NCBI RefSeq assembly: GCF_014202825.1
Contig: NZ_JACHHP010000001.1
Span: forward strand, 992,001-1,056,000
Origin: Chiayiivirga flava
GTDB taxonomy: Bacteria; Pseudomonadota; Gammaproteobacteria; Xanthomonadales; Xanthomonadaceae
Length of the DNA: 64,000 bases
Direction of reading: 5' to 3'
The notes below the pieces were generated by a model. The model made no database searches and was not told the origin of the DNA. It saw only the letters and a program-made list of their open reading frames with translations. The position numbers were made by a program, and so were the translations under genes. Position 1 is the first letter of the stretch, and the number at the start of each line of letters is the position of its first letter. Positions 9,312-17,100 of this stretch are shown one piece after another.

Positions 9312-10379
9312 ATGCGCAAGATTGTTCACATCGACATGGACGCGTTCTACGCCTCGGTCGAGCAGCGCGACGACCCCGCGCTGCGCGGCCGCCCCGTGGT
9401 GGTGGCGTGGAAAGGCCGGCGTTCGGTGGTGTGCGCGGCCTCGTACGAAGCCCGCACCTTCGGCGTGCGTTCTGCAATGCCGGCGCTGACGGCGGAACGG
9501 CTCTGCCCGGATGCGGTGTTCGTGCCGCCGGATTTCCCGCGGTATCGCGAGGTGACGCGCCAGCTGCACGCGATCTTCCGCCGCCACACCGCGCTGATCG
9601 AGCCGTTGTCGCTGGACGAGGCCTACCTCGACGTCACCCGCGACCTGAGCGGCCTTGCCACGGCCACCGCGTCGGCCAGCGCCATCCGCAGCGCGATCCG
9701 CGAGGAAACACGGCTCACCGCGTCGGCCGGCATCGCGCCGAACAAGTTCCTCGCCAAGATCGCGTCGGACTGGCGCAAGCCCGACGGCCAGTTCGTGATC
9801 CGGCCGCACCAGGTCGACGCGTTTCTCGCACCGCTGCCGGTGGGCCGGCTGCCGGGAGTGGGCAAGGTCACGCAGGCGCGACTCGCCGCGCTCGGCATCG
9901 CCAGCGTCGGCGATCTGCGCGGCGTCGACGCACGCGTGCTGCAGCAGGCGTTCGGCAGCTACGGGCAGCGCCTGCACGAACTGTCGCGCGGCATCGACGA
10001 ACGCCGCGTGGTCTCCGAGCGCCCGACGCAATCGATCTCGTCCGAGGACACCTTCGCGGTCGACCTGCCGCTGGCCGGGCTCGACGAGGCGATCGCGCAG
10101 CTGGCCGCAAAGACCTGGGCCGCGGCGCAGAAGGAAACCGAACGCGTCGGCCGCACCGTGGTGCTCAAGCTCAAGACGCGCGAGTTCCGCATCCTCACCC
10201 GCAGCCTGACGCCGCCGCAGCCGCTGGCGAACCTCGACCAGTTCACCCGTGTGGCGCTGGACCTGCGCGCGCGCGTCGCGCTGCCGGACAGCACGCGTTA
10301 TCGCCTCGTCGGTGTCGGCCTCGGCAACTTCACCGCGCGCGACGGGCTCGCACATGCAGGGGACCTGTTCGGACCCTGA
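9312..10379 (+). CDS. dinB: DNA polymerase IV
   Basis: A 355-residue Y-family translesion polymerase, close to the usual 350 residues. The catalytic carboxylates are in place: HIDMDAF (Asp8) and SLDEAYLDV (Asp102, Glu103). The steric and fingers motifs (YEARTFGVRSAMP), the helix-hairpin-helix (LPGVGKVTQARLAALGI) and the little-finger domain with SSEDTFAVDL complete the enzyme. It copies past DNA lesions at the cost of fidelity. The C-terminus lacks an obvious clamp-binding peptide, though the last residues (LAHAGDLFGP) could serve as a divergent one. No LexA box is evident upstream. Confidence 0.95.
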   Translation: MRKIVHIDMDAFYASVEQRDDPALRGRPVVVAWKGRRSVVCAASYEARTFGVRSAMPALTAERLCPDAVFVPPDFPRYREVTRQLHAIFRRHTALIEPLSLDEAYLDVTRDLSGLATATASASAIRSAIREETRLTASAGIAPNKFLAKIASDWRKPDGQFVIRPHQVDAFLAPLPVGRLPGVGKVTQARLAALGIASVGDLRGVDARVLQQAFGSYGQRLHELSRGIDERRVVSERPTQSISSEDTFAVDLPLAGLDEAIAQLAAKTWAAAQKETERVGRTVVLKLKTREFRILTRSLTPPQPLANLDQFTRVALDLRARVALPDSTRYRLVGVGLGNFTARDGLAHAGDLFGP

Positions 10380-10565
10380 TCCGGCCCCGCCACCGTCGAA
10401 GGTTCCGCCACGCTGCCTGCGTGCGCGAACGCACCCGGCGCCGTGCCTGCCGCCCGCGCCCGCCGTGTCGGCACATCGGAACCGCGCGGCGGATTGCCTC
10501 TGCTTCACACATCGCCGGCCCGCGATTGCGTATGCTGCGCTTCGCCGTCCTGCGAGTGTTCCCGC

Positions 10566-11555
10566 ATGTTGTTTCGTCGTGCCGCGCTGCTGCTGTCGTG
10601 CCTGTTGGTCTCGCTGAACACGGGCGCCGCAGCGGAGGAACCGGTCGTGCTGGACACGGTGCTGGTCAGCGGCACGCAATCCGGACCCGGCCTGTGGCAG
10701 GTCCGCCGCGGCGACCACGTGCTCTGGATTCTCGGCACCCTCTCGCCGCTGCCGCGACGCATGGACTGGTATTCCGAACCGGTCGAGCAGGCCGTGGCGG
10801 CGTCGCAGCAGGTGCTCGCGATGCCGGGCGTGGATTTCGACGCGGGCGTGGGCCCGGTGCGCGGGCTGTTCCTGCTGCCGTCGCTGTTCGCCGCGCGCCG
10901 GATCCCGGACGACGGGACACTCGAGGCCGTGCTGCCGCCCGAGCTGCATGCCCGCTGGGACGCGCTCAAGCGCAAGTACATGCCGCGCCGCAGCAAGGTG
11001 GAACGCTGGCGACCGATCTTCGCCGCCGCTGCGTTGTATGAGGAGGCGATCGAAGATGTCGGGTTGCGCCAGAAGGACGTGGTCTGGCCGGTGGTGCGCA
11101 GGATCGCGAAAAAGAACGGCATCCCGATCGTCGAATCCGACGTGCAGGTGACGATCGCGGCGCCGCGCGAAGCGATCGCCGAATTCACCGCCAACGGCCT
11201 GGACGACACTCAATGTTTCGCGCGCACGCTCGAGCGGCTGGAAACCGACCTCGGCGCGATGAAGGCACGCGCCAATGCCTGGGCCGACGGCAACATCGAA
11301 GCACTGCGCGCACTGCCGTTTCCTGACCAGAACGCCGCCTGCCGCGAGGCCATCCTCGCGGCGAGCGTGGCGGAAAAGAACGGCATGCGCGATCTCCCGC
11401 AACGCGTGCAGGCGGCCTGGCTCGCCAGCGCCGAAGCGGCGCTGCGGTCCCACACCCGCACGTTCGCAGTGCTGCCGATCGCGCGCCTGCTCGCCGAGGA
11501 CGGCTATCTCGCGCCGTTGCGCGAACGCGGCTACGAGATCGTCGCACCGCAATGA
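10566..11555 (+). CDS. TraB/GumN family protein
   Basis: A 329-residue exported protein with a signal peptide (about 1-22, ending TGAAA). The family opening GLWQVRRGDHVLWILGTLSP corresponds to the TraB/PrgY/GumN 'GTxH' motif, but the usual His is a Ser-Pro here (GTLSP), which may remove a predicted metal ligand. The second family motif, a Glu/His pair near the C-terminus, is also not obvious (AVLPIARLL). Related proteins inhibit pheromone signalling (TraB, PrgY) or sit in the xanthan gum operon (GumN); some are proposed metalloproteases. This copy may be non-catalytic. It stands alone, about 190 bases after dinB. Confidence 0.72.
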   Translation: MLFRRAALLLSCLLVSLNTGAAAEEPVVLDTVLVSGTQSGPGLWQVRRGDHVLWILGTLSPLPRRMDWYSEPVEQAVAASQQVLAMPGVDFDAGVGPVRGLFLLPSLFAARRIPDDGTLEAVLPPELHARWDALKRKYMPRRSKVERWRPIFAAAALYEEAIEDVGLRQKDVVWPVVRRIAKKNGIPIVESDVQVTIAAPREAIAEFTANGLDDTQCFARTLERLETDLGAMKARANAWADGNIEALRALPFPDQNAACREAILAASVAEKNGMRDLPQRVQAAWLASAEAALRSHTRTFAVLPIARLLAEDGYLAPLRERGYEIVAPQ

Positions 11556-11565
11556 AGCATGCGCG

Positions 11566-12093
11566 TCAGCGCGCCGCGCTTTCCGCGCTTTCCGCGCTTT
11601 CCGCGCTTTCCGCGCGCTCCACGCGGCAGGCATAACACCCGGGCCTGGCGTTGTGCAGATGCAGGTAGGCGATGCGCCGATCCGCAAACAGCCGCTCGAT
11701 GGCCCGCGCCGCGTCCGCGCCATCGCACACTTCGGCCGCGTGCATGCAGCCATGTGCGTCGTACGCGCGCAGCGACAGCGGACGGCGCCGGATCGCCTCG
11801 GGAATCTCGCCCGGCTGCGGGGTTGCGGCGACCGCACGCTCGCTCACGAAGATCGGGCCGGACGCGCGGTACGGCCCGTCGACGGTGTGGTGGGCGTAGT
11901 GCAACAACAGCACGCGCTCGCCGGGCTCGGCGTCGGCGAGGCTCACGCGGCACGGATAGCCGGGCGAAACCTCGGCCACGCGACGTTGCATGCCGCGTTC
12001 GGCCAGCTGCGCGTCGCTGAGCGCATGCAGTGCGGCGAACTGGTCCGCATCGAGCGGAACAAGGCGGAAAGACGCTGTGGAATCGGCGGGCAT
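11566..12093 (-). CDS. DUF1203 family protein
   Basis: A 175-residue soluble protein of the DUF1203 family, function unknown. Family blocks seen: SPGYPCRVSLADAEPGERVLLLHY, ASGPIFVSE, SLRAYDAHGCM and AYLHLHNARPGCYACRVERA. The last dozen residues are repeated Ala-Glu-Ser, encoded by four copies of a nine-base repeat, so the C-terminus is probably variable between strains. GGAGC before the ATG at 12093 supports the start; an upstream in-frame ATG has no such site. It is divergent from the next gene. Confidence 0.82.
   Translation of the reverse strand: MPADSTASFRLVPLDADQFAALHALSDAQLAERGMQRRVAEVSPGYPCRVSLADAEPGERVLLLHYAHHTVDGPYRASGPIFVSERAVAATPQPGEIPEAIRRRPLSLRAYDAHGCMHAAEVCDGADAARAIERLFADRRIAYLHLHNARPGCYACRVERAESAESAESAESAAR
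11578..11613. repeat. nine-base tandem repeat, four copies
   Basis: GCTTTCCGC is repeated four times without error inside the 3' end of the DUF1203 gene, encoding its Ala-Glu-Ser tail. Because the unit is a multiple of three, gain or loss of copies changes tail length but not frame. Confidence 0.9.
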
Positions 12094-12436
12094 CGGACGC
12101 TCCGGCAATGACGAAGGCGCCAGCATCGCGCGACGCCGCCTTGTGTACTCGCCGGATCCGGCCGTCGCACGCGGTCAGCGGCGGTAGTGCGGCAGGCGTC
12201 CGCCGAACCGTGGCACGTCGCCGTTGTTCCGGAATCGGCAATCGCGCTTGCGATGCGAGGTGACACGAACGGACGAAGGCCGGGCCGACGGCCGTGCGGA
12301 GCGCGCTCGACGGAATCATGGCAACTGCATGGCACAAGCTCGGGCGGCGCGCGGTTGCCGGCGTCGCCGTGCGCACGCTACCGTGCATCCTGGCGCGAGG
12401 AGAGCTCGACATGCGACAGCGCAACGGAGCCAGGCC
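12094..12436. other. divergent intergenic region
   Basis: This 343-base gap separates two divergent genes and must hold both promoters; no clear -35/-10 pair stands out. Near its right end AGGAG precedes an ATG at 12411 that opens a nine-codon frame whose TGA (12438-12440) overlaps the hydrolase start, a possible leader peptide. Confidence 0.4.
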
Positions 12437-13777
12437 ATGATCGTCATCCTGCACGGCTGGAGCGATGCCTCGACCTCGTTCGAACCGCTCGCGCGCACGC
12501 TGGCCGAACTGGGCCTGCGCTCGCAGGTCCGGCGCATCTTCCTCGGCGACTACGTCAGCATGGACGACGACGTCACCTTCGACGACATCGTCGTCGCCAT
12601 GCAGCGCGCTTGGCGCGAAGCCAAGCTGCCCACCGGTGCGCGCTCGGTGGACCTCGTCGTGCACAGCACCGGCGCGCTCGTCGCGCGCTACTGGATGACG
12701 CGGTTCTTCAGGCCCGACACCAATCCGATCCACCGCCTGCTCATGCTGGCGCCGGCGAACTTCGGCTCGCCCCACGCGCACAAGGGCCTGAGCTTCCTCG
12801 GGCGCGTGGTGAAAGGCTACAAGGCCAAACGCCTGTTCCACACCGGCCGCCAGATCCTGCGCGGGCTGGAGATGGCCAGCGCCTTCACCTGGGATCTGGC
12901 GCGCACCGACCGCTTCGATCCGAAGCAGCGCTGGTACGGCCGCGACCGGGTGCTGGCGACCGTGCTCGTCGGCACGAAGGGCTACTCGGGTATCGCGGCC
13001 GCGGCCAACACACCCGGATCGGACGGGACGGTGCTGGTGTCCACGGCCAACCTCGACCCGTCCTACATGCGCTTCGATTTCGCGACCACGCCCGAGGCAC
13101 CGACGCTCGAGATCCTGTCCCCGAACGGCGCGACGGCGTTCTGCCGCATCCCGCGCGAGAATCACAGCACCATCGCGCGCAAGGACGGCAACTTCGCCAA
13201 CCCCGTCACGCCCACACTCATCGCGGCCGCGCTGACCGTGGACGACGCCGGCTTCGATGCCCATCTGGCCGAGTTGTCGCGCATCAACGCCGAGCATCGG
13301 CGCGAGGAGGCGGCGACGCCGTACACGCACGGCTACCAGAACACCGTGTTCCGCGTCGACGACAACCACGGAGCGATGGTCCCGGACTATTTCATCGAAG
13401 CCTTCGCCCGCACCGCGGACGATCGCGACGAAGACGCAGCCGTCACCGCGAAGATCCAGAACGACATCATCGCAAGCGTCCAGATCAACCAGGTGTTTTC
13501 GTCGTTCCGCGCGATCAAGATCAATTGCGACCGCCTGCAGACCCTGCTCATCGACCGCAACCGGCCGCTGAACCTGCGCATTACCGCAAGTCCGGAGTTC
13601 GGCGAAACCGGCTCCGTCGGCTACAACACGCTCGACTACCATGCGACCGGCAGCCTGCGCATCGACGTCGGCGAGCTCGGCCGCATCTTTCGTCCGGATC
13701 GGACGCTGCTGGCGCAGCTCGTCATCCGCCGCCACATTGCCGACAGCCTCGTCTCGTTCCGCGACGCGCCGGACTAA
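12437..13777 (+). CDS. alpha/beta hydrolase with unknown C-terminal domain
   Basis: A 446-residue soluble protein. The first 250 residues are an alpha/beta hydrolase of the esterase/lipase type: VILHGWSD forms the oxyanion region near residue 5, and DLVVHSTGALVARYW carries the nucleophile Ser near residue 76 in an HSTG form like that of lecithin-cholesterol acyltransferase relatives. A nearby LAPANFGSPHA is also typical. The remaining part (about 290-446) is not familiar and contains a beta-rich stretch (NLRITASPEFGETGSVGYNT). No signal peptide is seen. The ATG follows CGGAGCC and overlaps the stop of a tiny upstream frame. Confidence 0.75.
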   Translation: MIVILHGWSDASTSFEPLARTLAELGLRSQVRRIFLGDYVSMDDDVTFDDIVVAMQRAWREAKLPTGARSVDLVVHSTGALVARYWMTRFFRPDTNPIHRLLMLAPANFGSPHAHKGLSFLGRVVKGYKAKRLFHTGRQILRGLEMASAFTWDLARTDRFDPKQRWYGRDRVLATVLVGTKGYSGIAAAANTPGSDGTVLVSTANLDPSYMRFDFATTPEAPTLEILSPNGATAFCRIPRENHSTIARKDGNFANPVTPTLIAAALTVDDAGFDAHLAELSRINAEHRREEAATPYTHGYQNTVFRVDDNHGAMVPDYFIEAFARTADDRDEDAAVTAKIQNDIIASVQINQVFSSFRAIKINCDRLQTLLIDRNRPLNLRITASPEFGETGSVGYNTLDYHATGSLRIDVGELGRIFRPDRTLLAQLVIRRHIADSLVSFRDAPD

Positions 13778-13863
13778 GCAGCGGGTCGCCGTTGCGCGGC
13801 CCACGGGCTGCGCGGCCGACGGGCGTCCCCAGCCTATGCGCGACAAGGCGCGACGGCGCAGCC

Positions 13864-13896
13864 GCATCCGCATCCGCATCCGCATCCGCATCCGCA
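13864..13896. repeat. hexanucleotide tandem repeat
   Basis: GCATCC is repeated five times plus a partial copy in the gap between the hydrolase and lpxH genes. It is non-coding as far as I can see; such repeats vary in number by slippage. Confidence 0.85.
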
Positions 13897-14063
13897 AATT
13901 CTGCGCCGTGTGCTCGATGTCGCTGCGCGAGAGCGTCGCGGTGCCGCGCGCAGCGTCCGCGCGCACGATCGCGTCACGCGCCGGCCTGCCGGGTCAGTGC
14001 GCACACCGCATCCGGGCAGACGAGTCGTTATGCTTGCGGCCTGATCCGCAACGCACCGGCGGC

Positions 14064-14786
14064 ATGACCACGCTCTTCATCTCCGATCTGCACCTGGACG
14101 CCGACCGTCCGGACATCACGGCGCTGTTCGTGGACTTCCTGGCACACGAAGCGGCGCACGTGGACGCGCTGTTCGTGCTGGGCGACCTGTTCGAAGTGTG
14201 GATCGGCGACGACGACGATGCGCCACTGGCGCGCGAGGTCGCACGCAGTCTGCGAACGGTCGCAGCGCACGGCGTGCCGGTGTCGTTCATCCGCGGCAAC
14301 CGGGATTTTCTGCTGGGACGCGACTATGCCGAACAGGCGGGATTCGCGCTGCTGCCCGATCCGTGCGTCGTGTCGCTGTACGGCGAGGCCGTGCTGCTGC
14401 TGCACGGCGACCTGCTGTGCACCGACGACACCGATTATCTGGCCGTCCGCCGCCAAGTGCGCGACCCCGCGTGGCAACACGCGCTGCTTGCGCGGTCGCT
14501 CGCCGAGCGCCGCGCCTTCGCGCTGCAGGCCCGGAGCACGAGCGCGTCCCGGCAGGCATCGATGGCGCTCGAGACCGGCGACGCGACGCAGACCGCCGTC
14601 GACGACGCGTTCCGCCGCTTCGGCGCACGGCGCATGGTGCACGGCCACACGCATCGACCGGCCGTCCACGACACGACCCTCGACGGCATGCCTCGCCAAC
14701 GCATCGTGCTCGGCGACTGGTACGAACAGGGCAGCGTGCTGCGCTGGGAGCGGTCCGGCGAGGTGGCGTTGTCGCGTCTGGGCTGA
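14064..14786 (+). CDS. lpxH: UDP-2,3-diacylglucosamine diphosphatase
   Basis: A 240-residue calcineurin-fold enzyme of lipid A synthesis: it hydrolyses UDP-2,3-diacylglucosamine to lipid X and UMP at the inner face of the cytoplasmic membrane. Metal-binding motifs are complete: FISDLHLD (Asp8, His10), VLGDLFEVWIGDD (Asp41), RGNRDF (Asn79), LHGD (His114) and HGHTHRP near residue 195. Length matches the family. It is not next to ppiB as in Escherichia coli. Presence of LpxH confirms a lipopolysaccharide-bearing envelope. Confidence 0.95.
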   Translation: MTTLFISDLHLDADRPDITALFVDFLAHEAAHVDALFVLGDLFEVWIGDDDDAPLAREVARSLRTVAAHGVPVSFIRGNRDFLLGRDYAEQAGFALLPDPCVVSLYGEAVLLLHGDLLCTDDTDYLAVRRQVRDPAWQHALLARSLAERRAFALQARSTSASRQASMALETGDATQTAVDDAFRRFGARRMVHGHTHRPAVHDTTLDGMPRQRIVLGDWYEQGSVLRWERSGEVALSRLG

Positions 14787-15252
14787 GAGCGAGCGACTTC
14801 ATCGAAGTCGGTTTGGGTCAGACCGAATCTCGCAGATGCACGGTGACGCCCGACGCGGACGCCCATTCTCGTTCGGACCAATTCGTTTGAATGACGGCGG
14901 GGATATGCGTGTGCATCGCTGACGCCGGATTCTTCCGGAATGCCGCGTTCGCGCGTACCGGCCATCGCGCAGACGAGTCCGGCGGTTGCCTCGGCGCAAA
15001 CCACATACTTTCCCTGTTCACACGCAACACGCGCCCGCAGGGGAGCTGCCGACCGTCATGTGCAAGCGGGCGGCCAGCCCGGCACTTGTCGTTGCGGCGG
15101 GAAAATCCCTTGCGGCAGGAACCCGTGGTGCGAGTGGTTCGGCACCGGAAAGCCGCGAATCGATGCGGCACATACGTGCCCCGCCCTGTCGCTCTCCTCA
15201 CTCCGCGCTTGAGGTCGTCATCCGCCAACAAATGGAGAAGAGCCGAGTGAGG
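14787..15252. other. intergenic region without a recognised gene
   Basis: About 470 bases with no frame that looks coding on either strand. Just after lpxH a seven-pair hairpin (CGACTTC-ATC-GAAGTCG, 14794-14810) is followed by GTTTG and could be a weak terminator. The rest is less GC-rich than neighbouring genes, and I see no other structure. Confidence 0.5.
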
Positions 15253-15283
15253 CAAAAAGAAAGGGGCGCCGAAGCGCCCCTTT
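15253..15283 (-). terminator. terminator of the cohesin/dockerin-like operon
   Basis: A ten-pair stem (AAAGGGGCGC, loop of four, GCGCCCCTTT) followed on the minus strand by CTTTTTG: a textbook intrinsic terminator 24 bases beyond the stop of the surface-anchored protein gene. Confidence 0.85.
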
Positions 15284-15306
15284 CAATACATCATGTCACG
15301 CGAAGC

Positions 15307-16569
15307 TTACTTGCGGCGGATGCCCACCACCAGCAGACCCAGCGCGGCCAGCAGGCCGATCAGGGACAGCTGCGACCACATCGAGCTGGCCGGCACCACG
15401 TTCGGCTGCGCGATCGGCGGCGGCGCCGTGGCAGCTACCGACGACAGCGGATAGTCGACTGCGGAGAACGCGGGATCGTTGGTCGTGCAGTCGAGCGAGC
15501 CGACCGCGGCCGGCGCGTCTTCCGCCGGAACCGTGCACTCGACGTTAACAGCCTGGCTCGCACCACCGGCGAGGTTACCCACGCCACCCGACGCCAGCGA
15601 GAATGCCGGATCACCGGAGACCGAGCAGTTGAACGTCAGGGCCAGATCGCCAGCGTTCGTGATCGTGACCGACGTGTTCTGCACCGAACCCGGGGCACCG
15701 TTGCAGGTCAACGCCGAACCCGGAGCCGGGGTCGAGGTGAACTCGGGGGCCGGAACCGGCGTGCCGGCCGGAGCCGACAGGTTGAACACCTTCTGCGTCG
15801 CAGCACTCGCGTCATCCAGATCGCAGGTCAGCGTGGCGCTGAGCGCCGAGTTGGCAAGCGTCACCTGGAGGTCGATCGTGTCTGCCGGCGGAACGACAGC
15901 CGTGCCGTTGAGGATCTGGAACGCACCCGGATTGGCGCCGCCCAGCACGCAGTTGTCGATCGTGCCGGTACCGACCGTGCCCGAACCGACGGTCACGTCG
16001 ATGTCGGCAACGGTATTGGTACCCGACGTACCGCCCGGGAACACGACGTTCGGATCCGGATTGAAGGCCAGGATGATATCCGGCGGCGCGTCGGAAACGG
16101 TGATCTCACCATCATTTTCTGTATGCGGGCCCGGACTCGGGTTAGCGTCTGCGTCGGAATAAAGCGCGTTGTTCAAGTCGAGCGTGAACACGTCGCCATC
16201 GGCAACACCGGCATCGAGCGTGAACGTCAGGTTGCAAGTGACCTTGTCGCCCAACACCGAGCTGTCCGGCGTGCCGTCGATGATCGTGATAGTTCCCGCG
16301 CCATCGTTCACGCCGCAGATACCACCGTCAACATTCTGAGAAACGACATCGAGATTCGCGGTGTCGTAGCTGAGCGTGGCCTGGTAACCCACAGTGACGC
16401 CATCGCCCACATAGGTCACGGCAATCTGGGCCGGTGTGGTACCACCGCCGCCGACGAGGCCAGCACCATCGCCGACCGAGATGGTCGCCGCCGACACCGA
16501 ACCAATCGCGGCAAAGCCGATAGCCAACGCGAGGCTAGTCTTGCCGAACAGCCTGTTTACATTCTTCAT
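15307..16569 (-). CDS. surface protein: cohesin-like module, Ig-like repeats, IPTL-type C-terminal anchor
   Basis: A 420-residue exported protein. A signal peptide (1-28, ending SVSA) is followed by a cohesin/cellulose-binding-like beta-sandwich (about 29-160): QATLSYDTANLDVVS, then VTCNLTFTLDAGVADGDVFTL and the repeat-closing ENDGEITVSD. Two or three Ig-like units of the choice-of-anchor type follow (about 165-380; ANPGAFQILNG, NAGDLALTFNCSV). The tail, PNVVPASSMWSQLSLIGLLA then a hydrophobic helix and RRK, resembles the IPTL-CTERM signal processed by exosortase H, but the motif is degenerate (VPASSMWS for IPTLSEWG). Last gene of a three-gene operon and followed by a strong terminator. Confidence 0.75.
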   Translation of the reverse strand: MKNVNRLFGKTSLALAIGFAAIGSVSAATISVGDGAGLVGGGGTTPAQIAVTYVGDGVTVGYQATLSYDTANLDVVSQNVDGGICGVNDGAGTITIIDGTPDSSVLGDKVTCNLTFTLDAGVADGDVFTLDLNNALYSDADANPSPGPHTENDGEITVSDAPPDIILAFNPDPNVVFPGGTSGTNTVADIDVTVGSGTVGTGTIDNCVLGGANPGAFQILNGTAVVPPADTIDLQVTLANSALSATLTCDLDDASAATQKVFNLSAPAGTPVPAPEFTSTPAPGSALTCNGAPGSVQNTSVTITNAGDLALTFNCSVSGDPAFSLASGGVGNLAGGASQAVNVECTVPAEDAPAAVGSLDCTTNDPAFSAVDYPLSSVAATAPPPIAQPNVVPASSMWSQLSLIGLLAALGLLVVGIRRK

Positions 16570-16594
16570 CTGACGTCACTCCGTAAACAAAAAG

Positions 16595-17077
16595 TTATTT
16601 AACTCGTTCCTGACCAGGCTTCGCCAGGTCGCTTCCGTTCCCAACGACCTTCGTGGTCGCACGGATCGGGTTTGCATTGGCGTCGGACACCAGGAACTGC
16701 GAGATCTCAAGACCTTTCTGCACATTCCCATCGAACGAAATACGACCGACCGAGACCAGACCGGCCGGCAGTTTTTCATTGGAATCGCTGAAAACGAGAC
16801 CGACGATTTCATTCTTGTTGACGCGGCACTGACCAGAATGCGACTTCGGCAATTCGGCAACGCAAGACTTCACATTAACCTGTTCCGGGGAAATTCCTTC
16901 CGGAAGGCGGATATTGAACTGGAAGCCGACGGCTTCACCGTTGGTCGAAAAGTCGAGCGCGTGCGACGAGCGACCCTTCGCGCTGCCCGAGGTAACAAGC
17001 AGTTCGTCCGAGAACGCACTCGTCGAAACCATGGCGAGGACCGCGCCTGCACCGATAGCAAGAATAAGCTTAGACAT
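16595..17077 (-). CDS. secreted single cohesin-like module protein
   Basis: A 160-residue exported protein: signal peptide 1-23 (ending SAFS), then a single beta-sandwich that I read as a cohesin-like fold: ALDFSTNGEAVGFQFNIRLP, VKSCVAELPKSHSGQCRVN, NEIVGLVFSDSNEKLPAG and LVSVGRISF. The two Cys (about 74 and 85) could form a disulfide. The assignment is by pattern (the cohesin-like 'GFQFNIRLPEG ... VGLVFSDS ... LPAGLVSVGRISF' rhythm) and not certain. It has no membrane anchor. It sits 25 bases upstream of the anchored protein gene and 23 bases downstream of the dockerin-like gene. Its DNA is visibly less GC-rich than its surroundings. Confidence 0.68.
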   Translation of the reverse strand: MSKLILAIGAGAVLAMVSTSAFSDELLVTSGSAKGRSSHALDFSTNGEAVGFQFNIRLPEGISPEQVNVKSCVAELPKSHSGQCRVNKNEIVGLVFSDSNEKLPAGLVSVGRISFDGNVQKGLEISQFLVSDANANPIRATTKVVGNGSDLAKPGQERVK

Positions 17078-17100
17078 GACTTTCTCCAGTGCTCAGTCGA

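Noticed and set aside
9210-11837. 875-residue minus-strand frame over dinB and the TraB/GumN gene
   Set aside because: It is antisense to dinB with intact active site and has no recognisable protein features.
13864-13896. Possible CRISPR-like repeat array
   Set aside because: The units are six bases and directly adjacent, with no spacers and no cas genes. It is a simple-sequence repeat.
14986-16602. 538-residue plus-strand frame over the anchored surface protein
   Set aside because: Arg-rich, no motif, and the minus strand has signal peptide, Ig-like repeats and anchor in one frame.
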